From NCBI RefSeq assembly GCF_000712075.1, contig NZ_JONW01000006.1:558001-622000 (forward strand): DNA of 64,000 nt, given 5' to 3'. The translations under genes and the position numbers were made by a program. The notes under the pieces are model-generated. The model saw nothing but the letters and a program-made list of their open reading frames with translations. It made no database searches and was not told the origin of the DNA. Shown piece by piece: positions 9,193-17,510 of the stretch. Within the stretch, counting starts at the first letter, position 1; the number at the start of each line of letters is the position of its first letter. This DNA comes from Caulobacter sp. UNC358MFTsu5.1 (lineage in GTDB: Bacteria; Pseudomonadota; Alphaproteobacteria; Caulobacterales; Caulobacteraceae).

Positions 9193-9777
9193 CTAGGGCC
9201 GCGCGACGGTACGGAACGTCACTGAATAGCGCAGGGCTTCGACCGGCGGGATGCTGTGCTGCCAGGCGCTGCGCGAGGGGCCGCTCATCAGATAGGCCGA
9301 TCGCGGCTCGGCCGTGATCGAGGCGCGCTCCCAGGCTTCCCCGGACTTGCGCCTGAGGCGGAACGTGCAGGGCGAAAGCAGCGAAACGCCTGCGATGGCC
9401 ACGGCGGGCGGTCGATCGCGGTGCCAGCCGATGCCGGCGCCGGCGGCGTATTCGGTGACTAGGGCGTGGCGAAAGCTCTCGATCGCCAGGCCGGTGAAGG
9501 CGGCGACCTTGGCGAGCAGGGGTTGCAGGAAGTCGGGCACGCCCTCGCCGGTCTCGACCATCGTCCCATCCTCGCCGCGTCGCCAGCCGAAGGCCGCCAC
9601 CCGACGATTGCCCAGGTAGCCCAGGTGTTCGTAGGGTGCGAACGCCAGCGTCTCCAGGCGCGCGACCAGGTCACGCTCCTCCTGCGGCGTAACCAGCCCG
9701 GCTTGATAGCGGAAGCCTTCTGGCAGCGGATTTCGCGGCGCGATCGGCAGGTCGAACAGGCTCGGCTGCAGAGTCAT
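9193..9777 (-). CDS. AlkB-like 2-oxoglutarate/Fe(II)-dependent dioxygenase
   Basis: 194 residues from MTLQPSLFDLP. The iron ligands fit HRD in GIGWHRDRPP and the distal His in WQHSIPP; the 2-oxoglutarate-binding arginines fit RYSVTFR near the C-terminus. AlkB proteins repair alkylated bases oxidatively; the short length and missing E. coli-type N-terminal lid place it with AlkB homologues seen on plasmids. The start at 9777 overlaps the upstream gene's stop (ATGA). Confidence 0.9.
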   Translation of the reverse strand: MTLQPSLFDLPIAPRNPLPEGFRYQAGLVTPQEERDLVARLETLAFAPYEHLGYLGNRRVAAFGWRRGEDGTMVETGEGVPDFLQPLLAKVAAFTGLAIESFRHALVTEYAAGAGIGWHRDRPPAVAIAGVSLLSPCTFRLRRKSGEAWERASITAEPRSAYLMSGPSRSAWQHSIPPVEALRYSVTFRTVARP

Positions 9778-10163
9778 GGCTTTCCAGTCGCCGCGGACGG
9801 TCGCCAGCCGTAGCCGTAGTCGCTCGGGTTCAGGCCGGCGTCGAGCAGGGAGGTGATCAAGGCCCAGCGCAGCTGCTCGGCTCTCGCGCCCGGTTCCTGG
9901 ATCCCCGAAATCCAGATGATCGGCACGCGACCTGGGCAGCGCGGGCACGCCGCCTTGCGCTGTATGCCGGCGAAGGTCTCGCCCAGCAGGCCGCGGGCCC
10001 GGCCCAGCATGACGTCGCGCCGCCAGGTCTTGGTCGTGCCGCAGTACTGGCACCGAAAGTGGACTTCCCAGCCGCGCTCCAGAGCGTCGACCAGGCGCGA
10101 CGACGCCAGCCACGCTTCCATCTGGGCGGCCTTGCGCCGATCGCTGTCGCTGGGCTCAGGCAT
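9774..10163 (-). CDS. Hypothetical zinc-ribbon protein
   Basis: 129 residues starting MPEPSDSDRRKAAQMEAWL. Two cysteine pairs, CQYC and CPRC, spaced by about 35 residues, suggest a zinc ribbon. The WEVHFRCQYCGTTKTW section resembles nucleic-acid-binding ribbons. It overlaps both neighbours and so belongs to the SNase/AlkB operon. I do not recognise the family; a DNA- or RNA-binding adaptor is plausible but unproven. The larger open frame through 11966 is a shadow of the opposite-strand parB. Confidence 0.65.
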   Translation of the reverse strand: MPEPSDSDRRKAAQMEAWLASSRLVDALERGWEVHFRCQYCGTTKTWRRDVMLGRARGLLGETFAGIQRKAACPRCPGRVPIIWISGIQEPGARAEQLRWALITSLLDAGLNPSDYGYGWRPSAATGKP

Positions 10164-10488
10164 CGGCCGGTGGTTCCACTTGCCGGACCGCGCGCCACCA
10201 GGGCCAGCGATGGTCTCCGCCGCGCTCGATCTTCTCCACCTCGAACCAGGCCACGTCGCCCTCGAACTCGGGGACGTTCTTTGGGTCGACATAGTCGGCG
10301 GGGCTGTTGAGGCCGCGATGGGTGTGGAGCAGGAAGTGCAGCGTCCGCCGGGTCCGGTCCGCTCCATAGCCCTCGTCGACCGCCATCCGGGTGAGCCGGG
10401 CGATGGTCCGCTGATAGACCCGAGGCGTCCTCGGGGCGCGATTGGTCGCGCGCTGACCAGCACGTGGGGTAGGCATCGGCGGCTCCAT
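10156..10488 (-). CDS. Hypothetical protein, first gene of the AlkB/SNase operon
   Basis: 110 residues, or 106 if the second Met (MPTPRAGQR, 10476) is used. The N-terminus is basic (RATNRAPRTPRVYQRTI) and the C-terminus acidic and tryptophan rich (FEGDVAWFEVEK, RWPWW). It overlaps the zinc-ribbon gene by 8 bases. No family recognised. The upstream gap to parB begins here, so its promoter should lie in 10489-10700. Confidence 0.55.
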   Translation of the reverse strand: MEPPMPTPRAGQRATNRAPRTPRVYQRTIARLTRMAVDEGYGADRTRRTLHFLLHTHRGLNSPADYVDPKNVPEFEGDVAWFEVEKIERGGDHRWPWWRAVRQVEPPADA

Positions 10489-10976
10489 ATTGTTCTTGAA
10501 ATGTTCTCATTCCGATGGCGGCGAGAGTCAACGGGCCAACAGACGCAGGGCGGCTCGCGCCGTCCGCTTTCGCGTTCGGCTTCCGCCGGGTTTCGAGAGC
10601 GGCCGGCGGTCACGCTCGGTCCCGCGGCTTTCGCCGCTCCCTCGGGCGCGACGCCTGGTGGGCGCCTTTGGGGCGCCGCCGCCCGCTCGGCGCCGCTTCC
10701 CGCCACGCGCATGCGCGGGCTCCTTGCAGTCTTCATTTTACGAAGAGGCGGCCGCTGCGCGACCGCGTGGCTTGGGGGCGCTGCCCCCCGGCGCACTTCG
10801 CATCGGTTCCGCCCACCTTCGGGCGTGCACGAAGAGCAGCGACCCGCGCGCAGGGCTCGACGCCCTGCAGGCGGTTCCCCGCGAACCGACGCTCCGTTTG
10901 CACCCCCCGGTCTCGCCGACGGGCAGGGGTCAGGCGCGCCTTGCGCCTGACCCCAACCCTCAACGGGAGACCCGTC
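10489..10976. other. Non-coding, palindrome-rich gap upstream of parB
   Basis: Nearly 490 bases without a convincing gene between divergent operons. It holds inverted repeats GCAGGGC/GCCCTGC (10850-10868), CGGTTC/GAACCG (10872-10888) and the long palindrome at 10926-10954. Such density of stems next to a ParB-like gene suggests a control region, centromere-like site or transfer origin; sequence alone does not decide. The open frame that runs through it in phase with parB lacks a plausible start. Confidence 0.45.
10926..10954. promoter_or_regulatory. 12-bp perfect inverted repeat just upstream of parB
   Basis: Arms GGGGTCAGGCGC (10926-10937) and GCGCCTGACCCC (10943-10954) pair perfectly around a 5-base loop, ending 22 bases before the parB ATG. 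It lies at the position of an autoregulatory operator and overlaps the leader just upstream of the GGGAGA ribosome site. Confidence 0.55.
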
Positions 10977-13034
10977 ATGACCCAGTCCAGTCAAGCCGCC
11001 GTGGAAAAGGGCTTCGTCCTTACCGAGACCGGCGCGATCCGCGCCGGTGAGGAGCGCGCCTATCCCCTCAACAAGCTCAAGCGCTCGCCGGAAAACGTCC
11101 GCAAGGGCGGCCACAGCGAGGCGGTGATCGAGCAGCGCGCCGCCTCGATCCTGGCCAAGGGCTTGATCCACCTGCCGGTGGTCAAGCCCGAGCGCCGACC
11201 CGACGGCAGCGAGACCGGCTACGCCCTGGTCACGGCCGGGGAGGGACGACGCCTGGCCCTTCGCCTGCTGGCCAAGCGCAAGTTGATTCCGAAGACGGCC
11301 CTTATCCGCTGCCTGGTGGACGAGGCCAACGACGCGGTGGAGGTCAGCCTCGATGAGAACATTTCCCGCAACCCGCTTCATCCGGCCGACGAGTTCGAAG
11401 CCTTCTTCGACCTCTCCGAACGCCAGGGCCGAGGCGCCGAGGAGATCGCCGCGCGCTTCGGCGTCACCGCCGCCGTGGTGCGCCAGCGGCTTCGCCTCGC
11501 CGCCGCCGCCCCCGACCTGATCACCCGCTACCGCGAAGAGGCGCTGACCCTCGATCAGCTGATGGCCTTCACCGTCTGCGAGGATCATGACCGCCAGCGG
11601 CAGGTGTTCGAGGCCTATCCGCACGCCCACCCCTCCGCCATTCGTCGCGCCATGACCGAGAAGACCGTGCAGGCCGACGACCGTCGCGTGCGCTTCGTCG
11701 GCGTGGAGGCCTATGTCGCGGCGGGCGGGGTGCTCATCCGCGATCTCTTCACCGAGGATCGCGGCGGCTACCTCTCCAACGTCGCCCTGCTCGACCAGCT
11801 CGTCGGCGCCAAGCTCGCCGACATGGCGGCGGGCCTGAAGGCCGACGAGGGTTGGAAATGGGTCGAGACCCATCTGGACTACCCGCACGGCCATGGCTTG
11901 GCGCGGGTCTGGCCCAAGCCCGTCGAGCCCTCGCCGGAGCGTCTGGCCCGGTGCGCGGAGCATCAAGCCCTGAATGAGGCATGGGGCGAGGTCGAAGACC
12001 TGCCGCCCGAGGTCGCCGCGCGCCTGACCACCCTAGACGCCGAACTCGCCGACGACGTGACCGAGGCCTACGACCCGGCCGACCTCGCCCGCGCCGGGGT
12101 TTGGGTCGTCCTGGGCTACGACGGTCAGCCGCGCATCGAACGCGGCCTCGTGCGGCCCGAGGACGAGGTGGTCGAGCCCGAGCCGGAAGGCGACGGCGAG
12201 GCTGATGAGGGCGAGGCCGACATGGGCGCCGAGCAAGTCCCGGCGCCCTCCGACGCGGAGGAGGCGGACGGCGATCCCCGCGCGCCGCTGTCGGCCAAGC
12301 TCGTCGCCGAGCTGACCGCCCACCGCACGGCGGGCCTGCGGTTGGCCCTGTCCAACGATCCGGACCTGGCCCTGGTCGCCCTCACCCACGTCCTGGTGCT
12401 GGGCACGTTCCACGGCGTCGGCCGGGCCTCGTGCCTCGACATCCAGGTCGACTCGACCTTCCTGCCCGAGCACGGCGAGGGGGTGAAGACCAGTCCCGCC
12501 CATGAGGCGATGCAGACGCGCCATGGCCAGTGGGCCAAGCAAATTCCCGAAGACCCGGAGGCGGTCTGGGATTTCGTCGTCGGCCTGGACCATGACAGCC
12601 GCGCCAGCCTCCTGGCCTTCTGTGTCGCGAACAGCCTGGACGCCGTGCGCGCCTTCGGCGGTCGTGGCCAGGCCCTGGCGCACGCCGACGTCCTGGCCAC
12701 CGTGACCGGGCTCGACATGACGGCCTTCTGGTCGGCCACCGAGGATCGCTATCTCGCCCGCGTCACCAAGGCTCACGTGCTGGCGGCGGTGGACGAGGCC
12801 GTCTCCCCCGACACGGCCCAGCGCCTCTCGGGCCTGAAGAAGGCCGAGCTGATCGCGGCGGCCCAGCCCGATCTCGTCAAGGCCCGGTGGTTGCCCTGGT
12901 TGCTGCGGACCCGCCCGGCGGTGACGGCGTCGGCGGACGAGGAGGGCGGGCCGAGCGACGACCCGTCCGTCGAGGCCGAGGTCGAGGGCGACGCCCAAGA
13001 CGGGGCCGTCACGATGTTGGTGGCGGCCGAATAG
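10977..13034 (+). CDS. ParB/RepB-like nucleoid-partition protein of the element
   Basis: 685 residues. The ParB/sulfiredoxin-fold N-domain covers about residues 20-130: PLNKLKRSPENVRKGG, GLIHLPVVKPE, AGEGRRLALRLL and the SLDENISRNPLHPADEFEAF box. A helix-turn-helix follows (EEIAARFGVTAAVVRQRLRLA, about 145-170). The long C-terminus is acidic (residues 390-440) with no known domain. Start 10977 follows GGGAGA. Large ParB proteins of this kind are markers of trb-type elements in alphaproteobacteria. The last codons overlap a decayed inverted duplication (13010-13498). Confidence 0.88.
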   Translation: MTQSSQAAVEKGFVLTETGAIRAGEERAYPLNKLKRSPENVRKGGHSEAVIEQRAASILAKGLIHLPVVKPERRPDGSETGYALVTAGEGRRLALRLLAKRKLIPKTALIRCLVDEANDAVEVSLDENISRNPLHPADEFEAFFDLSERQGRGAEEIAARFGVTAAVVRQRLRLAAAAPDLITRYREEALTLDQLMAFTVCEDHDRQRQVFEAYPHAHPSAIRRAMTEKTVQADDRRVRFVGVEAYVAAGGVLIRDLFTEDRGGYLSNVALLDQLVGAKLADMAAGLKADEGWKWVETHLDYPHGHGLARVWPKPVEPSPERLARCAEHQALNEAWGEVEDLPPEVAARLTTLDAELADDVTEAYDPADLARAGVWVVLGYDGQPRIERGLVRPEDEVVEPEPEGDGEADEGEADMGAEQVPAPSDAEEADGDPRAPLSAKLVAELTAHRTAGLRLALSNDPDLALVALTHVLVLGTFHGVGRASCLDIQVDSTFLPEHGEGVKTSPAHEAMQTRHGQWAKQIPEDPEAVWDFVVGLDHDSRASLLAFCVANSLDAVRAFGGRGQALAHADVLATVTGLDMTAFWSATEDRYLARVTKAHVLAAVDEAVSPDTAQRLSGLKKAELIAAAQPDLVKARWLPWLLRTRPAVTASADEEGGPSDDPSVEAEVEGDAQDGAVTMLVAAE

Positions 13035-13498
13035 AAGGCGGGCCGGGTCGCCCCTCCGGGCGGCCCGGCCTGGGCGCGGCAGGACGGTCCCCGTGGGCGT
13101 CGGGGAAGGGGCTTCCCGCAGGGCGGCGGCGGGCGCGGTCGGACCGGGTCTCGGCTCCCGGTTCGAACCGGCCTTCGGCTTCGGCCGGGACGTCGGCCTC
13201 CGCAACGCTGGCGGGTCCCGATGGCCCAGACGAGGTCGCAGCCGTCCTCGGCGGCGTAGAGCCGGGCGTTGACCGGGGCGAGGAAGCCGGGGCGTCCAGA
13301 TCGACCGAAGGCTTTCGACGGGCCTTCGGGAGGTGGCCCCGGCCGCCGATTTAAGCGCCCCCGGCGAAGGTGGAGCGCCAGGTGCGCTTTGGCCGGATCG
13401 CCTTGATGGCGCTGGCGTCCCCCTTTTCCCGCAAAGCCTCCCGCGCGGGGTCGAGAGGATGAAGCCGCCGGGCGGCCTCGGTCGGCCGAAGGCGGCAT
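13010..13498 (-). pseudogene. Decayed inverted copy of the DUF736-to-ardC start region
   Basis: Read on the minus strand, 13210-13310 encodes FLAPVNARLYAAED followed by CDLVWA, nearly identical to FLAPVNARLYAAEE and FDLVWT of the intact DUF736 gene at 13774-14139. Similarity continues upstream through frameshifts (a GGCTTCA...CTCGA block near 13450-13475) and downstream through the spacer into ATRPAFYSAATNIV, matching ATRQDLYSTITNHI of ArdC. No intact frame remains. It is a diverged inverted duplication whose far end overlaps the parB 3' end. Confidence 0.75.
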
Positions 13499-13773
13499 GG
13501 AGCAGGGCCGTTCGCTCTGAACCGGGCCGACGTCCGTCGCGACCTCTCCTGGCTTGAACCGGACCGAGGCGGCGTCGGCCGGCAACCTTGGGGGCGGGTT
13601 TCTTCCCCGGCGCAGGCGCCTTCCTCGCGAGGCAACAAACCCGCGCCCGGCGGTCCTCCGCTTCGCTGCGGGGCCGCTGGCAGCGTCCTGCTGTCCTCCG
13701 TCCGACCCCGGTCTTCGGCGCGCCATCGAGGCCGCGATGGGCGCGGCCCGAAGGAAAGCGAAAGGACTACCCC
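13499..13773. other. Spacer upstream of DUF736, no gene seen
   Basis: GC-rich spacer. An open frame in phase with DUF736 starts at 13588, but its composition is Arg/Pro/Ala low-complexity and it lacks a ribosome site. The leader GGAAAGCGAAAGGAC (13752-13766) supplies a purine-rich site before the ATG at 13774. I see no other feature. Confidence 0.5.
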
Positions 13774-14139
13774 ATGGCTCGCATCGGCACGTTCAAGGCC
13801 ACGCCCGACGGCTTCACCGGCTCGATCCACACGCTGCGGCTCCACGTGCGCAAGGTGGACTTCAAGTCCATCGAGGGCGACCCGGCCAAGTCGCAGCCCG
13901 TCTACCGGGTCTTCGCCGAGGGCGCCGAAATCGGCGCGGCCTGGAAGCACACCTCCAAGAAGGGCGTCGACTTCCTGTCGGTCAATCTGGACGACCCCAG
14001 CTTCCTCGCCCCGGTCAACGCTCGGCTCTACGCCGCCGAGGAAGGCTTCGACCTCGTCTGGACCCGCCCGGCCCGCAAGCGCGACGCCGAGGCCGACGTT
14101 CCGGCCGAAGCCGAAGGCCAGCCCGAACCGGAGGCCTGA
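13774..14139 (+). CDS. DUF736 family protein (copy 1)
   Basis: 121 residues: MARIGTFKATPDGFTGSIHTL, VYRVFAEGAEIGAAWKHTSK and DDPSFLAPVNARLYA are DUF736 hallmarks. The C-terminus is acidic and Ala/Pro rich. DUF736 proteins accompany ArdC and parB on alphaproteobacterial conjugative elements; their biochemical role is not established to my knowledge. It sits 71 bases before ardC and is likely co-transcribed. A paralogue lies at 15891-16256 and a decayed inverted copy at 13010-13498. Confidence 0.92.
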   Translation: MARIGTFKATPDGFTGSIHTLRLHVRKVDFKSIEGDPAKSQPVYRVFAEGAEIGAAWKHTSKKGVDFLSVNLDDPSFLAPVNARLYAAEEGFDLVWTRPARKRDAEADVPAEAEGQPEPEA

Positions 14140-14210
14140 AGGCCCGGCCGACCGCTCCCCGCCGCCGCCCGGCGGGGAGCCCTTTCCCCCAACGCCATCA
14201 GGAGGCCGCC

Positions 14211-15143
14211 ATGTCGCGCGCCCAAGAGACCTCGCGCCCGGACGGCGCGACCCGCCAAGACCTCTATTCGACCATCACCAACCACATCCTCGCCGACCTC
14301 GCCCAGGGCGTGACCCCCTGGACCAAGCCCTGGACCGCCGGGCACGGCGCCGGCCCTGTTTCCCGGCCGCTACGCCACACCCTGGAGCCCTATTCCGGCA
14401 TCAACACCCTGGTCCTCTGGGGCACGGCGGTCGAGCGGGGCTACGCCGCCCCGATCTGGATGACCTTCCAGCAGGCCCTCTCGCTCGGCGGCGCCGTGCG
14501 CAAGGGCGAGAAGGGAACGACCGTCGTCTACGCCAACCGCGTCACGCGGCAGGAGACCAACGACAAGGGCGAGGACGTCGAACGCTCGATCCCCTTCCTG
14601 AAGGCCTACACCGTCTTCAACGTCGAGCAAGTGGCCGGCCTGCCGGAGCGGTTCACGGCCGTCCCGGCGATCCTGCCCGAAAGCGAGCGCATCGCCCGCG
14701 CCGAGGCGTTCCTGGACGCGGTCGGGGCGCAGGTGGTCCACGGCGGCGACATGGCCTGCTACGAGCCGGCGGCCGATCGCATCCGCCTGCCGGCCTTCGG
14801 GGCGTTCGCCAGCGCCCACGACTACTACGCCACGCGCGGCCACGAGACGGTGCATTGGACCCGCCATCCCACGCGCTTGGACCGCGACTTCGGGCGCGTG
14901 CGCTTCGGCGACGCGGGCTATGCCCGCGAGGAACTGGTGGCCGAGCTGGGCGCGGCCTTCCTGTGCGCCGAACTGGGCGTGGATCTTCGGCCGCGCGCCG
15001 ACCACGCCGCCTATATCGGCTCCTGGCTGGAGGTCCTGTCGGGCGACAAGCGGGCGATCTTCAGCGCCGCCGCCCACGCCCAGAAGGCGGTGGACTTCCT
15101 CAAGGAGCTGGCGGGCGAGACGCCCTTGGCCACGGCGGGCTGA
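14211..15143 (+). CDS. ardC: ArdC-type antirestriction / ssDNA-binding metalloprotease-like protein
   Basis: 310 residues from MSRAQETSRPDGATRQDLYS after an AGGAGG site. The N-terminal single-strand DNA-binding domain shows LYSTITNHILADLAQGVTPW and PYSGINTLVLW. The C-terminal zincin-like domain has HETVHWTRH with a later glutamate (REELVAELGAAFLCAELG). ArdC proteins protect incoming transferred DNA from host restriction during conjugation. Length and domain order are complete. Confidence 0.93.
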   Translation: MSRAQETSRPDGATRQDLYSTITNHILADLAQGVTPWTKPWTAGHGAGPVSRPLRHTLEPYSGINTLVLWGTAVERGYAAPIWMTFQQALSLGGAVRKGEKGTTVVYANRVTRQETNDKGEDVERSIPFLKAYTVFNVEQVAGLPERFTAVPAILPESERIARAEAFLDAVGAQVVHGGDMACYEPAADRIRLPAFGAFASAHDYYATRGHETVHWTRHPTRLDRDFGRVRFGDAGYAREELVAELGAAFLCAELGVDLRPRADHAAYIGSWLEVLSGDKRAIFSAAAHAQKAVDFLKELAGETPLATAG

Positions 15144-15179
15144 GGCCCCGGCCGGCGGCATCGCGCCGCCGGCCGACCG

Positions 15180-15617
15180 TCAGGCGATTTCGCTGCGAGG
15201 GTCGTCCTGGGCGAAGGCCCGGATCAGGGCCAGGACCTGGGCGCGCTGGCGAGATGGAAGCCTCGCCAGCTTGACGGCCAGTTCCGCGCCCTCGCGCGTC
15301 GCCATCAGGTCATGGACGGCCGCCTGGCGCGCGGCGGTTTGAGGATCGGGAGCCTGCGGAGCCTGGCCGGGCAGCCCCTCGAAGAACCAGCTGATCGCCA
15401 CCTTCATCTGCGCCGCCAGCTCGTGCAGCTTCGATGCGGAAATACGGTTCGTCCCTTTCTCGTATTTCTGGATTTGCTGAAACGTGACTCCGACCGCCGC
15501 GCCGACGGCCTGCTGGCCAAGGTTCCTGAGCGTGCGGGCCACGCGAAGGCGGTTTCCGACATGGACGTCGACGGGGTGGGGCGAGGGGGTACGGGGCAAG
15601 GACCAGGTCTCCGACAC
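15180..15617 (-). CDS. XRE-family transcriptional regulator
   Basis: 145 residues with an N-terminal Cro/CI helix-turn-helix at about residues 20-75: GNRLRVARTLRNLGQQAVGA then GVTFQQIQKYEKGTNRISAS. The remainder is a helical region rich in Ala/Gln/Arg. It converges on ardC and diverges from the second DUF736 gene across 273 bases, so it may control that promoter. Target unknown. Confidence 0.88.
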   Translation of the reverse strand: MSETWSLPRTPSPHPVDVHVGNRLRVARTLRNLGQQAVGAAVGVTFQQIQKYEKGTNRISASKLHELAAQMKVAISWFFEGLPGQAPQAPDPQTAARQAAVHDLMATREGAELAVKLARLPSRQRAQVLALIRAFAQDDPRSEIA

Positions 15618-15890
15618 GCGCCGGGCAGGGGGCGCTGGTCAAGGACGCGCCAGACGGGCGTCTTCCCTGGAGCTCCGACCGGACCGCACCGCCGTTTTCA
15701 CGCCAGCGCCTGTCTTTGCCCGATCGCTGCCGGAGCGGGCTTGAGGGGCCGGCCGCGCGGCGACATCGTCGATCCGTCGGCCGCCGCCCCTGACCGTGGC
15801 CGACCCCGCCCCAGGCGGAAGCGACGACGTCCCGGGCGCCCCCACCCCAACCCGGACGTCGTCGCCAGCCCCTCCATGAAAGGACAGACC

Positions 15891-16256
15891 ATGACCACGA
15901 TCGGATTGTTCCGGCGCGACGGCGACGGTTTCGTCGGCCGCCTGGCCACCCTGCAGATCGACGCCACCGTCCGGCTGACGCGGGTGGAGAAGGTGTCGGC
16001 GCGCGCGCCGGAGTTCCGCGCCTTCGTCGGCGAGAGCGAATGCGGCGCCGGCTGGAAGCCCAACGACCCGGCCAGCGGCGCGGTGCTCAATCTTCGGCTG
16101 GACGATCCGACATGGGCCGAGCCGATCGACGCGCGGCTGATGGCGAGGGAGGAGCCCCTGTCGCTAATCTGGATCCGGCGCGCGGAGGACGACAAGCGCG
16201 ACGAGCGGTCCCGCAACGCGCCGCCCCAGCCCACGCCGCCGCCTGCCGAAGGCTGA
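15891..16256 (+). CDS. DUF736 family protein (copy 2)
   Basis: 121 residues: MTTIGLFRRDGDGFVGRLATL, FRAFVGESECGAGWK and DDPTWAEPIDARLM align with copy 1. The start at 15891 is preferred because AGGACA lies just ahead; an ATG 15 bases upstream (15876) would place that site inside the gene. About 40 percent alike to copy 1 by eye, so an older duplication than the inverted remnant. Function unknown. Confidence 0.9.
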   Translation: MTTIGLFRRDGDGFVGRLATLQIDATVRLTRVEKVSARAPEFRAFVGESECGAGWKPNDPASGAVLNLRLDDPTWAEPIDARLMAREEPLSLIWIRRAEDDKRDERSRNAPPQPTPPPAEG

Positions 16257-16351
16257 TGCCGCCAGCGCATCGGCCGATGCGATCCCGGCGACGTCCCTTC
16301 GTCGCCGAATTCCACTAGGCTCGCCGCCTGCCGCCGAGGGGGGACGGGCCG

Positions 16352-16612
16352 ATGAGCGACCACGAACTGCGCGATTGCCCGCCGCCCGGCGAGCAAGTCA
16401 CCGGCTATGATCGCGCCTTCCTGCAGGCCTATCTGCGCTTGCTGGACGCCGCCGCCGCCGGCGCCGACTGGTGCGAGGCGGCGGCCGTGATCCTGGCCCT
16501 GGACGTCGAGCGCGATCCTGTCCGCGCCAAGGCCGTCCACGACGCCCATCTCGAACGCGCGCGTTGGATGTCGCGCTCGGGCTATCGGGGTCTCGCCGCG
16601 AAGGGCTCGTGA
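16352..16612 (+). CDS. Small conserved element protein of unknown function
   Basis: 86 residues: MSDHELRDCPPPGEQVTGYD, then LQAYLRLLDAAAAGADW and ERDPVRAKAVHDAHLERARW. Predicted all-helical with an acidic start. It sits ahead of the DUF6499-DUF2285 regulator, an arrangement I associate with this type of element. I can assign no function from motifs. Confidence 0.65.
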   Translation: MSDHELRDCPPPGEQVTGYDRAFLQAYLRLLDAAAAGADWCEAAAVILALDVERDPVRAKAVHDAHLERARWMSRSGYRGLAAKGS

Positions 16613-16725
16613 GGGTGATGCCAAGGCGGCATCGGGTGTCGGCGCCGCCGCGGCTTCCCGGTCTCCGCGACGACCGGAAAAACCGGTGAACGCTCAATCA
16701 GGGAGCGAACGAGCCGGAGTAGAGC

Positions 16726-17449
16726 ATGTCGCCAGACGCGTCTTCGTGGCGGTCCGCTGAAGCCTACGACTATCTGGACGATTTGCCAGCCGCCGACCTG
16801 GCCTGGGAATATCTTCGCCGCAACCCCGACTACCAGCGCGACTTCCAGGCGACGCGATCCGAAGATGAGGACGGCGACGGCGTCGCGCGCTGGGGGCTGC
16901 GATTTCCCGGTCGATCCTTCGCTTGACGCCCGCGTCGCGCCGGTGCGCTGGCGCCCCGAACACGATCTTGGACTGCTGGTCGTCGAATCCGCCGCCTGGC
17001 CCGCTCACGCGCCGCCGGCGCCCGCGCTGAACCGGCCGTCTCCAGGCGCGATCGACTGGGTCGAGGGCCCCGGCCCCGGCGCCGTCCGCCTGACCTTCCG
17101 GCCGGGTTTCCCGCCGACGCCAGGCGAGCCGCTCGCCGCGATCATCCCCCTGGACGGCGCGCTGCCCGCGCGGCTGGCCGCCTTGTCGCGGCTTTGGCGG
17201 ATCCTCGGCGGCCAGGCGCCGGACGAACCCCTGACGCCCCCGCGTCGAGGCCGGCTGAAGACCATGCTTCGCGCCTTCGATGCCCGGCGTGAGGCCGCCT
17301 CCTATCGCCAGATCGCCGCCGGCCTTTACGGCGAGGGGCGCGTCGAGGCCGAGCCCTGGAAGACCTCGTCGCTCAGGGACGCGACCATGCGGCTGGTGCG
17401 TGACGCCATGGGCATGGCGGCGGGCGGCTATCTGGCGCTCCTGCGCTGA
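16726..17449 (+). pseudogene. DUF6499-DUF2285 regulator split by a +1 frameshift
   Basis: The first frame (16726-16926) gives the DUF6499 opening EAYDYLDDLPAADLAWEYLR and then WGLRFPGRSFA with a stop. The next frame (+1) continues VDPSLDARVAPVRWRPEHDL and a full DUF2285 region ending at 17449 (PRRGRLKTMLRAFDARREA, SYRQIAAGLYG). In relatives WGLRFPVDPSL is continuous, so one extra C in TTTCCCGG near 16909-16916 would restore one protein. DUF2285 proteins are DNA-binding regulators of conjugative elements. It may be decay, a sequencing error or programmed frameshifting. Confidence 0.7.
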
Positions 17450-17510
17450 GACCTCGCGCCGGCGGATCACGATCGGGCCGCGATGCGCCCACGCGTCAGG
17501 TCCAACGGCG

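Noticed and set aside
10515..10976. N-terminal extension of the ParB-like protein
   Set aside because: Low-complexity Arg/Ala/Pro sequence with no ribosome site; the ATG at 10977 follows GGGAGA and begins the conserved domain.
9774..11966. 730-residue minus-strand frame opposite parB
   Set aside because: Only its last 129 residues (9774-10163) look like a protein; the rest is the shadow of parB on high-GC DNA.
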